A DNA stretch of 64,000 nt from positions 35,085,924 to 35,149,923 of the forward strand of contig JANCRA010000006.1 in NCBI GenBank assembly GCA_024362935.1. Reading direction: 5' to 3'. Within the stretch, counting starts at the first letter, position 1; every line of letters begins with the position of its first letter. Below are positions 1-12,300 of this stretch, in pieces. A program made the position numbers and the translations under genes. The stretch comes from Setophaga petechia (lineage: Eukaryota > Chordata > Aves > Passeriformes > Parulidae). The notes beneath the pieces were generated by a model that was not told the DNA's origin, did not search any database, and saw only the letters and a list, made by a program, of their open reading frames with translations.

Positions 1-99
1 GAGGGACTGATAACACCCCGACCTTGAAGCAAGCGTTGTATTTGGGGTCCTGCCACCTGGGACTTCATAGATGGGTTTTCTGCACTTTTCTCTTTTCAG

Positions 100-339
100 A
101 GGTCTTACAAGAATGAGCTGCAGCTTAACATTTGTGGAAGCAGCAATCACTTAAAGCTGCAGCTCTCAGGACAAGATCTGGAGGCACGGTTGGAGTTCAG
201 CCCCCCAGCACTAAAGATGGGACGGGTGCTGGTGGACAGCGATGGGGTGGAGGCCACAGTGGTGGTGAAGAACCCATGCAACTTCCCCATTGAGTTTTAC
301 TCCCTGGATTTTGATGAGCAGTACCTTGAGGAGGAGAAG
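100..339 (+). CDS. HYDIN: HYDIN exon a (ASH domain)
   Basis: The acceptor is a pyrimidine tract ending in AG at 98-99 and the donor is AAG/GTGAGA. Its 80 codons are phase 0 at both ends. It reads RSYKNELQLNICGSS, then a complete ASH-type stretch ending DEQYLEEEK. This is the best-conserved exon. Confidence 0.88.
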
Positions 340-3300
340 GTGAGAAGGCAGGTCTGGTCCTCATGTACATGCTGGCCAAGCTTCACAGCACTCCAGCATT
401 CCCAGGCTTGTGCCAGGAGATGGAGGCAATCCCCCGGGCAAAGCCAACTCTGCTGACATGCTGTGGAAGAACCTAAATAGTTTGTGTTGTTGGGAGGAAG
501 GGAGAGCATCTTGGGGTGCCGTGCCTGGACATGCAGGTCACAAATCCAAAGGCCATGATTAGGGAGATCCTGAGGGATGGGAAGCTGCCAATAGAAGACC
601 AGGTAAAACCCTGCAAAGCTCAGATCTTGAGCTTGCTGTGGCCCTGGAGCATTGTGTCCCCCAGGGGATAATGGCACAGAGCTTTCTCCAGGCCCTTAAT
701 GATGTTCCACAATGACTCTGTATCATCTGTGTGGATGGGGAGGTTATCATCGTCCCTCAGATGGGCAGAAAGTGGGAGTGCTCTGGGTACAAGTATCCCG
801 TCTGTTCAGAGTTTCCCAGCCTGGAATCATTATAAACGGTCCCAGGACACGCAGCTCATGGTCATTGTTGTCTTCAGATGAGTCACTTGGGAGAGGTTTC
901 TTTCCCAGTCCTGCTTGTAGCTCTTACCTTTGCTGTGGAGCCCGCTCACCCCATTGGGCATAACAAAGCACTTGTACTTCATATAAGTCAAAAACCCCAT
1001 TGCTAAAAACTCAGTGCCTTGAAATAAGAAGTTGTGAGGATGAAGGTGACGGAAGTATAAACAGGATTTTCTCTTCTGTTTTAGATGCTGAAACATCTGG
1101 GACTGCATCCTGACAGCCCTCCCCTTCCCCCTGCTGCTGTGGTCTCCATAGTCAAGAACCCAGAGGAGAGGTTGGGCTCTGCAGAGCATGTGGAGCCCTT
1201 CACCATTGTGGCACCAGAAGGTGCTGCTATGGAAGACAGTCTGGTGGGTGCTCCAGTTGTGTAGCACTGAAGATGTAAGGGCAGGGACCAGGCTAGATGG
1301 GGGCATAGGGGACAGGTTGGATGGAAAAGGATCATTATAGAGAGGTTGTGAAGATGTGATGGGCCCCGTGTCTGTAGGTCTCCTTTCTGTCACGGGTGAG
1401 ACAAAAGAGAGAGCTCTGCTGGAGACAGAACAGTTCTGTAAGACAAGAGGTAAAAAATTACTTAAACCATCAATGTCCTTTGAGTAGAGGGTCCTGAGTG
1501 AGAAGAGGTAGGCAAAATACCAATAAAGAAGACTAACTCCATGGGCACGTGGACTTATTTATTCTCCTGTTGGTGAACAAAACCTCATTTTACTTTCCAG
1601 GATGGGGATGTCTCAGGGCTCACCTCTCCCTCCCTTTTCTCTCTCCCCTTAGGCCAAGGCCCCAGATGTGAAGGGCAGCTCTACCAAGGGCCAACCAAAG
1701 ACAGGTAAAGTGGTCAGCAGAGACAGCTCTTCAAATGAGAACCTGATTTCCACACAGAGAAGAAAATGTCCCTGGGATTCCTTTGCAACAAGATCCAAAA
1801 GTATGCTGAAAAGTGCCTCAACCCCTACAGAATTCCTCAGGTGAGCTGCACGGGAGGAAGTGATGCCTCTGCTTCTTGGTGCTCTTGCCAAACAAGGTCC
1901 ATCATCCCCAGCGACCCGGTGCCAGTGCCTCCGTGCGTTGGCAAGTGCACCCTCCTTGTTTCATTTACTCCTTGTCTGAAGCCTCCTCTTTAACTACCAG
2001 GCTGAAACGGTACTGGTGGATAGTCCCTGCCCACGGTGAGGTGGAACTGAAGGTCCACTTCTCCACCAAAAAGCCAGGGAAGTTTGAGCGGACCCTGAGG
2101 TTTGAGCTCGTGCAGACGAAGCACCAGTACGAGCTGCCCTGCAGTGGCACTGGCCTGTATCCCAGCATCAGCCAGAACCCTCGGTAAGGCTGGGCCCTGG
2201 CAGCCTCCCACACCACAGCTGCCCCTGAGCTCACAGCCAGGGCTGCCCCTTGGGGCTTCTGGCCTGGGCAGATCGTGCTGCCTGGGGTCACCCAGCATCT
2301 CTTCCTGTGCTGGGAGCTGGGAAGGCAGATGGTACTTCAGCCACCAGGACGGGTTGTGGCTTTCTGACTACATTTCCTACTTGAAGCATCTCATAGCTCC
2401 TCCTTCCCACTTTCTCTGCCCAGGCTGGTGTTTCCACAGTGGAGGAAAACCATGAAGGAAGATGAAATCATCTTCAAGGAATATGTTGAGAGCACAAAGC
2501 AATTCCACTTTGGACCGCTGCTGTGTGGGAAATCAAGAGAGTGGTATGTGCTCCCTGCTGGGCCTTGTCCTTTTCCGGACACGCCTGGCTGGTGGCACAA
2601 TCCAGGGCACTGTCCTGGGAGACACATGGCTTGGAAGGACCACAGGTCTGTGAACTTGAGCAAATAAGAGGCAAATGAGCCTTGCAGGAGCTGCCCTGCC
2701 TACACAATGGCTGCCTTGGTGGCCGCCTTGGTGGCCAGAACCGCGTGCTGCTGCCAGTCCAAAGCTGACTTGGGGGGCAGCTTTTGCCCCCACCCCACAT
2801 CTCAGCTTCACCCCTTAGGAGGTGAACTTTATGGTGGTTTTTGAAGTGCTTTGAGCTCTGCAGGTAGCCTGATCGAGCAATTATTCTGTAGATGGTTTTT
2901 AAACTTTTCAATAATCTGTATTCTTTAATAAGATTTTATTATTGACCTGCCAATAGGTGTTGGAGGTAATGTACATCAGGAATTACATTTTCCTGTAATG
3001 ATATTGCATCCTCACTTCTGGATACAGTCTGCCTAAACACCTTGTCATTGAACCTATTGTGTATTTCTTTTACTGTCACTTTTTTTAAATGACATTTAAC
3101 ATTAATTTCTTGTCTCTGTGGGAGCTCTGGAGTGCTAGGGCTATTTTGACCACCCAAGTAAATGAAATCAAAATAGTTTAAAAAACAGACAATCATTAGC
3201 CAGGTTGATGGATGGTCTGGGATTTCTATTTGCCTCTTTAACCCTTTCACTCCAAAGTACTTTCCACAGCTGAGAGAAGGGTCATTTCTTATCTTTTTTT

Positions 3301-6300
3301 CATTCCTCTTGGGAATTGATATTTTAAATTTCTTTCTCAGACTTTGAGCTAACCCATGAAATCAAAACCAGTTTCATGACTTTCATGAAAGAAATTAGCT
3401 GAACTCTTTTTTTCAAAAGCCTTTCTTTATACCCTGCAGGGAAGGCGCCCCAAGAAAGAAGGGGAAAGAACCCATGTGCCTGGTCTACTGTTATTTTTCT
3501 AGGCATCTTTGAATTTACATTGTATTAAAAACTGTTAAACTGGCCTGAGCATCATCAGGCTTCTGGTCTGGAGGCACTAGGTCCAGGGGAAGGCATCAAA
3601 GGCAGGGATGAGCACAGGCCCATGCCCCTGACTGGGATCCATTTCCCTCACTTGTTTGTTAGAGCAGGGTCTCCCAGCACTGCTTCCTCGGGTGCACACA
3701 GTGCTCTCTTCGGTGTGTGGCAAAGGTAACAGTCTGCTCTGCAGCCTTTTCCCTTTTTGTGCACAGGTACAAGGCCCAGAACTGTCCCAGCAACTTGGAG
3801 AATCTAACCATCCTCAACAACTCCCCTGGGGACGTGGAGGTCCAGTTCTCCTTTGAGAATGCAGGGGAAGCAGAGACATTCCTTTTGGACCCTCCCAACA
3901 TGACACTGAAACCAAAGGAGAAGCAGGTGGGAGAAGGGCAGGTAGAGCAGGCACCATAGAAGTGCCCAGGGGCTGCTCCTCCTGCTCACACACAGTGCTC
4001 TTTGTATTTCTTCCTGTGGGGCTGGCTCCAGGAGCTGACCATTTGGGCATTCCCCACTTCCCCTGGCTTCCTGGAAGACAAACTCATCTGCAACACTGGG
4101 AAGAACCCGGACCCAGTGGTCTTCAGCCTGTGCTGCCATGGGGTGGACATGAAGCTGGAGGTCAGCCCCCTGGAGCTGTCTTTTAACAAACTGCTTCTGC
4201 ACAGGTCAGTCATCCCACAAGCACTCCAAGACTGGTGACAAAGAGAAAATGTTTGACTCTGGTTTCTGGGGCATGGATGGAGCTGCTCCAAGTTGCATTC
4301 AGTGGTGAGGCTGGTGTGACCATCCAGCAGTTGATGCCAAGTGCCTTCCTGTCTCTGCAAGACTGACAGCAGGACCTTGGTCCTGAAAAACAACAGCCTA
4401 CTGCCCATGGCCTGGCAGCTCAGTGGGCTGGATGACCTTGTTGAGGCCTTCTCCTTGTCACAAGATAGTGGCACCATTGATCCTCGCTCAGAGTTTGAAG
4501 TGACACTGCATTTCAAGGCTGAGCACATTGGCAGCATTGAGAAGACCCTCCAGCTAGAGGTGAGAGGGACTGTGCTCTGCCTGGCAGAGCAGGGCACAGT
4601 GAGCAGCCATGTGCTCCTAGGGACAGAGTTAGGAAGTGCTGCACCTGACAGACACAAGGGTGCTGTGACCCCAACTTCTGTCTCTACACAGCGTTTGCCA
4701 GAACATGCAGTGCATCCACATCCCCCAGATAAGCAGACGCTGCATCCTGAGCCTCTACCACAACCACCTTGTCCGTGTGAATGGTTGAAGGCTGTTGTTT
4801 GTAGCTAAGGTTGAAGGTTGTTGTTTGTAGCTTGTATGGACTGCAGCATGATCTCTACATTCCTCCTGGACTTTGTCTGAAGCTCTTGCATAGTGCAACA
4901 AACTCTCCCCCTGGGATTTTGTTCCCCATGGTTTAGGGGCTGCATTTCCAAGCGGGTGCTAGGTGATTGGAGGGGGTTGTCAATGCCACCTGCTCTGAGA
5001 CACCTCACACTTCTTGTGGTTGTTCTTCATCTCTGTGCCTCTCCAAGACAGCATTCCCTGCTCTAGGAGTGCAGAGTTGGACAGATAGGTTTTTTACTGC
5101 AGCAGAATCCCACTGGGGGAGCCCATGAGAGGAACAGGTTAGCAAAGCTTGGGAGTCCACCAATGCTTGTGAAGCCAGGGAGGCCACAGGGGAAGCAGCC
5201 AGCAGAGACAAGGACTTAGAGGCTGTCTACCAAAAAATAATCTGAACAGTGTTTGTTTCTTGCTGCCTCAGGTTTCAGATACAAAAAACATCCTGAGGAT
5301 TGTTCAGGCTGAAAACATCAAAATCTCTGCAAAGGTCTATGATGTTTCTCTGAGCATCGACATGCCTGAAGGTCAGTGGATGCCTCCCAAACAAAGCAGT
5401 CCAGGTGCACTGCATTACCTTGGGAGACGGGCAACCAAAGCAAATGGGACGGGATGGGATGGATGGGATGGGATGGGATGGGATGGGATGGGATGGGATG
5501 GGATGGGATGGGATGGGATGGGATGGGATGATGGGATGGGATGGGATGGTGGGATGGGATGGGATGGGATGGGATGGGAGGGGATGGTGGGATGGGATGG
5601 GACGGGATAGGATGGATGGGATGGGATGGGACAGCATGCAAGGAAGGCATGGATACATAAAGCACATACCCTGCAAGCTGTGTGGAATAAAGCATTTTCA
5701 GGGCTCTGACAGCCTTAGGTCTATCCCTTCTGAACTTTGAAGTGTGCAGCTTCATTTGCAGATTGGATCTGGGGGCTTTGAAACAACAGTGACGTGAACA
5801 GGCAGTTGGCAACCCCCAAAGGCTCAGCACAGCATATAAAGTAATTGGATTTGTGCTTGGGAGCGAGGAAATGGAAGCTGAGCTCCTTAGCTACTAAGCC
5901 TGCAGATATTTTGAGTAAGAAGAGAAAGGGCAGACAAGTAGCTGGAAAACACTTTCAAGAGCAGAAGCTTGCCGAGTACAGCAAGTACAGCATCGAGCCT
6001 GCCTCACCCATCGACTTTGGAGCCATGTTCAAGGGCACCAAGAAGACCCAGACTGTCCTGCTGGAGAACAAAGGCACGCTCAACTTCAAATTCCGAATCC
6101 GCCAAGCACCCGAGCTCGCATCTGCATTGGAAAGCAAAAGGTATAAGAAGCCCTGCACCCCCTTCCTGTCTGAGGAGGCACCATCCCACAGCTGGTATGT
6201 GGCAAGCAGCCAGGAGACCTGGGCTATCATGTGTTTGCATGGCTGGCTTGGGGAGAGGAAGCAAAAAAACCACCTCAGAATCCCCGTGTGTAGTATGAAG

Positions 6301-9300
6301 CTGGTGACAGAGCTGCCCTGTCCAGCAGTGGGAGCTGCAGGCTGCTCTCTGGGAGCCATCAGGAGCAAGGAAGGCTTTCTTCTCTGAGGAGGAAGGCCAG
6401 CTCTGGTCCCAGAGGAAGGCAGGGGAGCTCAGCATGACAGATACCTCTGCTTTCTTCTCTCAGTTCAAAGGAAGGGGAATCTGCTCCATCGGCTACAAAG
6501 CGCTCAGTGAGACGGAAATTGAGCTCCTCGACACAGGTGGGTGACTCCTGCTCCCCAGCAATGCTGCTGCAGGGGATGTGACAGCATCTGTGCTGCTGTG
6601 CCCAGGCTGGGGGCTCATCGCCACAGGGTGGGACATGGTCTGCAGGATGGAGTCCAGTATCTGCTCAGTCCCCCTGGCAGTCCTGTACTCTGGCTCTGAC
6701 CTGGAGTTGTGGGGTCAACAGAGGGAAGCAGGTCCTGTGTTTGCTAGCTGCTAGCCAGCATAGATCTGTGAACACCACAGAAGAAAAACCATCCCCCACT
6801 GAACTCCCAGTCCACAGAGCTCAGACAACATTGCTTTTTCTTCTTCCCAGTCTCCTACCTCTCTCCCATCATTTCTCAGCTATTTCTGCTCTCCTGTGTT
6901 ACCTCTGGAGGTTGAAGGACCACCACTACCACCCTCACTCTTTACATTCATACTCCTTTCTCTCTGCCACTTGGGACAGGCTTGCAGCTCCTCTTGGTTT
7001 GTTGCTCTCAGCCTGTGGCTGCCTTTGGGCCATGGAGTCATCCTTCCCTGCCCTGGGACTGGGTGCTTGGGCCCAGCTGGAGGCCAAGGCAGCACATACT
7101 CTTTGCTGGGTTGCTCAAGGCACAGCTATTAGCCATCAGCTTCTCCTGGAACTTTTTCTGCAGGCTCACCTCAATCTTGGCATGTTCACGGTGTTTCCCT
7201 GCTCTGGCTCCGTCCGTCCCTGGGGCCAGCGAAAGATCACAGTGGAATGCCTCGCAAGGCAGGAGGGGACGTGTGAGGAGCAGCTCTACATTGACATCAT
7301 GGGCACAGACCCCAAGGACAATCCCCTTGGCATTCCCTTCACCCTGACTGCTGAGTCCTGCCTCCCAGGTACATACTGCCCACAGTGCCCTTGGTCACAC
7401 CTGCTGCTGATCAGCACCTCAGCTTGCTGCTTGGATAGAGAGGCACATTAGCCCTGGTGTCCCACCTTAAAATCCTCAGAGGTTCCAGCCCACTTTGAGT
7501 CCACTAGGAGACTCATCCCTCCAGGCTGAGAGGGATGCATGGAAGAATAAAAGGAATGTAATGCTCTCTAAGACTGAGGTTGACTGAGCTTCATCCTCAC
7601 AGCCAGCTCCCCCACCCATGACTGGGTTTAGCAGTCACCCGAGCAGAGAGGGCTTATCAAGCCTTCTGAGAGCCAGCAGGGTCCAGATAAATTCATCAGG
7701 GATGCTTCTCCATGCTCATCTGTCTGGTGTGTCCACAGCACTGGTTGAGGATGTCGCGTCAATCTTCAAGGAGTACCCGATCTGCAGCAGCGCCGACCTC
7801 GACCACAAACTGCAGTCAGTGAAAGGCACCGGCCTGTTTGTCAGAAATGAGAACAGATTCATCTTCAGCAAGGTTCTAGTTGGGCGAGAGACTGAAGCTC
7901 ATTTCAATATCTACAATGCAAGCCGTTTGCCATGTGACGTGGTCCTCTCCATCAAACCCCTACCTGGAGAGGTAAGAACAGGAGGCCAAGGTGGTGGTTG
8001 CCCTCTAAGGGCCGGGTGAGAGCCTGTTTTGTGCTCCAGATGCGTTGCTTCCTGTGGCCCAGACTAGGCTAGCTCAGTGCAGGTCAAACTGCAGGGGAGA
8101 GCAGCAGAGGCAGGGAACAGTTGTGTTGAATTCTGCATGTCTCAAGATGCAGAAGGCATCTGCAAGATTTGGCTCACACCTCTGGGTCTTTGGTGGGAGA
8201 AGTAAATCCTTCTGAACCTCTCTTGGAAGCACACGCAGAGAGGGGCTGTTATGAGCTGACATGCCAGGGCTCAAAGCAGAGCATTTCCTCAGGCTCCCTG
8301 GCTTTTCCTTCTCTTTGAAGGCCAGTTCTAGATTATTTGCAGAGTTTTCCATTAAGTGGCCACTTCCCATATATGCTGGGGCAGCTGCCAGCACTCAAAC
8401 CACACAAGGTCAGCATTCCCTGGGAGGGAGGGAGCCTGCCCAGGGAAGTAGGAAGGAAGACACAGTGTCTGGGGCTGCTCTCAGAAATGCATTTATTAAT
8501 AAAACTGTGTCATGTTAAAAGGTGTTTTCTCCTAACACTGCTCTCAAGGAAAAAAGCTCTATCAACAACATTTTCAAGTTATATCTAGTCAAGATGTCCA
8601 TTCCTGGCTCATCCTGTGCCGTTGCTACAGTGACCTTCACCCCACCAGATGAGCGGAACTACCACTGCACTTTCAAGGCTTCCCTTGTCATCCCAAAAGG
8701 GTAACTGACCCTGTGAAATATTGGGGGAGGCCTCACTGATAGCTGCCTCTCCACTCGGGAGGCACAGACCTCTTGTTAGCTATAATGCTTTCAATAGCCT
8801 TAGGCAGAGAACTTGGCATGAGATGATCTGGGAGGCAGTAACTGTTACAGCAGAAGAATGAGGCTGATGGTTTAGCCTGTGTGAGGAACTATGAAGACAG
8901 GGAAATATTAGGTAGCCAACTGGAAGTTACTGAGACGTGCTGCAGCTGAGCTGGGGGTTTCCAGCAATAAAGTCTTAGATGAAGCAGTGCCTGTGCCCGC
9001 AAGTCAGCAGTCATATTTTCATCTTTATTTCTGTAAAATTAAGTGATCCTGTGACTCCCTGGAATTCATCAAGCTATTTTATGTGAGTGGTTGGAGGTGG
9101 TATGAAAGAGGAGCCCAGTTCCTCTGCCCTGGGACCTGTGGAATGGGGCTTTGACCTGTCCTTCCTCAACCTTTTAGTGGCTGAATTGGAACAAGTCTAA
9201 TTGCTAATAAACAATTGCTTTCTTACTGTTCTTGGAAAAGATCTTTACTGATAGTGACAATGATTTCTTTTTGCCTTCTTGCTTCTGTACTACTTTCATG

Positions 9301-12300
9301 CTGTGCTTTTGCTTGTTGCATGTCTCATCTCACTGCAGCCAAGGGATTTGCCATATTTCATCTTGTGCCTCCTTATTTACCTGTTGTACTGCATGATTCG
9401 ATTAAGTGAAATTTTTTTTAACTGTTATTGTGGAAGGCTCAGGCTTTTTGGAGCAGGTTCCTCTTGTGAATAGCCCTGAGTGCATTGGGAAGAGGCTGGT
9501 GGGGGGCTGTGTTGTGGGGTACAGGAGCACCAGGCAGGGAAAACACTGTGGGTGGCCCTGCCCAGGGAGAAATGGGTCAGTGCCAGCTGAAATTGTTTCT
9601 GTGCCTCTCCTGCAGCTCTGTGGAAATTAAACTGCAAATCCTGACCTTCACCATCAGTGGGAAGGGACATGAGCCGCAGCTGACAGCTGTGTGCCCAAGT
9701 GCTCACAGCAAGAGGGGAAATGCCATGCTGTGCTTCAAGAAGCTCCGGCTGGGGGATTCAGAGATGCTGCCCCTGCTTCTCTGTAACAATGGCATCATGC
9801 CTGTCAAGGTGAGGAGGACCTGCTCAAGGAATGGTCTGGTTTGGGAACAAGTGCTTGTAGCACAGGGGAAGGGTCCCAAAATACATGGAGACCTGGGAAG
9901 AGGTGTCAGAAATTCTTTTTAAACAAGTGACTGATATCTGTTCTCCGAGAAGGGAGATGTTGGAAATTTTCCGTCCAGTCAGTCTTCTTTAAGTTGAACA
10001 CAAGAAAGGTGGTGAAGTATTTTCCCCCTGTCTCTCAGGTCACCTTTTTTTCTCATGGACCTGTGCAATTTCCTGGTTCCATTAGATTGTATTTGATCCC
10101 AGTTTACTACATTTTAAGTAAACTTAGTGGTGGTTTAATTACATTCTGCTCATTACTTTCTGTGCTGTTTGGCTCTGTGTAGGTTCTATCCAGATGCCTC
10201 TGAACGCCCTTTTTTCCCAGTTAGTCTGACTTAGGTCTTGTTAAGTTTTGTTAAGTGCTGTTTGTAGTGGGAGAGGTGCTGTGCTCCCACTACAAACAGC
10301 GTGACCAGCAGCACTGCGGTATCAGTCCCTGTGCCATCCTGTACTCACACCAGCATCATTATGCACTGGGTTCCCTTTTCTCAGTTTATGTTACACCTGG
10401 AGGATGAGCATGGAGCATTCTTGTTGAGAGGCAGAGCCTCTACACCCGAGATGTTCCACACTGGAGACGTGGAAGAGGACTCCGTTGGAAACAGTAAATT
10501 CATTAACCATGAAGTGCGATCACGCACAGAGGGAAAATGTGTGCCCTGCTCTTGGCTTCTCTGAGCAGCAGCCGCATGTTAGGCACTGCTTCTTTCCTTG
10601 GGCTCTCTGTCCCCCAGTCATTCTTGGAGACTTTTTGCAGGGTCTCCTCCTAGCAAGTTGTAGGAAGTTCTTCTGTTCTTCTATACATGGTGGGTTGAGT
10701 TGGGGGGACTGTCACTACCTCAGTGGACCCTCTGAGGTATCTGCTGCATGTGGGATGGTACCAGTTGAATGGACACAGCCCTTGAACACACAGACAGCCA
10801 GCAGAAGCCGAAAGCACTCTTTGGCTCAGCTTTGCATATGGCTGGAGCTGGCTGGAAGCAGATGGCATGAGGGCTGGGCATCAACCTGAGGTTAAGCTGC
10901 TTAAGTGGTGATGTGTCTGGAGGTGGCAGGCTTGTGAACATAGCAAGAGGGTCTGGAACCACTGGAGGTAGAACCTGTGCTTAGAAGGCAGCTAGTTTCA
11001 ACCTCTTTTCCCTCATATATCCTATGGAAATGTTTTCTCTGTACATCTGTACTACTTTTACTGTGATTTCTATTGCTGTGCAGAGAGCAAGCCCCGAGAG
11101 AAGCCCTTCTTCCTTCTGCATCGCGGGCAATCAGCAGAGTTTGATGTAACTTTCAAACCCACTCTGGCTCAACATCTGGAAGGGAAGATTAATGTGTTAG
11201 TGGGGGACACCTGCTCTAACAAGACCCTAATAGAGCTGGTGGGTGAAGGCCACAAGGATGAATTCACCCTCGATGGACTAGAGGAAGACACACAGGAGAG
11301 GAATGCTAAGCGCAGTCTGAAGGAAGACATCACTGAGGGTAAGAAAGGAGAGGCTGCCAAGGTGGAGCAAGGAAGAGGAAAATGTCTGATCACGTGTGTC
11401 CTCCCTCTAGCCAGGCCTGGGCTGTCACCCACAGGACTTGGTGGTCTGTGGACATGGTAGCCATGCATGCAGAGCAGTGTGTGCTGTGCTGCATGTTGCT
11501 GGCTTAGGGATGTTTCAGGGTGTTTCCCTGGAAGTGGTAGGATGGGGAACTGCCTGGAGAACTCTCTCTCAGAGGGAGGAAGGCTTGGAGCAAGGAAGCA
11601 TTGAACAAGCAGGTCTCCGTGCATGTGAGGGCAGCAGGTGGAGCTCCCTGCATGCTGAGATCCCTTGCTTTCCTCCATAACAGCTTTCAGACTGAATCAC
11701 ATCCAGTTTGGGGACTGTCGTGTCAGGAAGACCTGCTGCAGGACCTTCACCATCACCAACCACGCGCAGACAGAGGTCATGCGCTTTGAGTGGGAGGCAG
11801 ATGCCCCATTTGAGTTCTTCCCCAGGGTGAGCATGGACTGCCCTGCCTTTCCCCATTGCTCACGCCCTGTCCTGGTGTTCCTGGAAGCTGGCAGGGATTC
11901 CTCACATACCAGTGATAGCCCATTCCAGTGCCATGTAGGAGATGGAATCCCTGGCTTGGCTGGGCCAAAGCTGTCGCCCTTGCAGCAAAGGCTTCAAGTT
12001 ATGGGAGGTGGCACTTTCTGTTCATACTTTTGTCTACCAAACTTCACATAAATCCACTGTGAGGTGTCCTTTCCTGCTCATCACATTGGTCCCTTTTGCT
12101 GTCAGTCCTGCCCTTGGCAGTGCTTCCAGTTTGGTCTTGACTCCCTGATTCTCCCTAGGTGGGACACCTCCATCCTGGCTGTACCAAGGGCATCACAGTG
12201 ACCTTGCACTCAGATGTCCCAGCCACCTTCAGGAGGCACCTTGTGAAATGTAAGGTGACCAAGATCAACTTTGAGGTGCCAGGAACAAAGGTTCCAGACT

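Noticed and set aside
5260..5830. Overlapping frames of 110-170 codons on both strands
   Set aside because: They run through the GGATG pentamer array; only 5272-5371 is a supported exon.
6741..7451. 236-codon open frame
   Set aside because: Only 7164-7368 has splice sites and HYDIN text; the rest is open intron.
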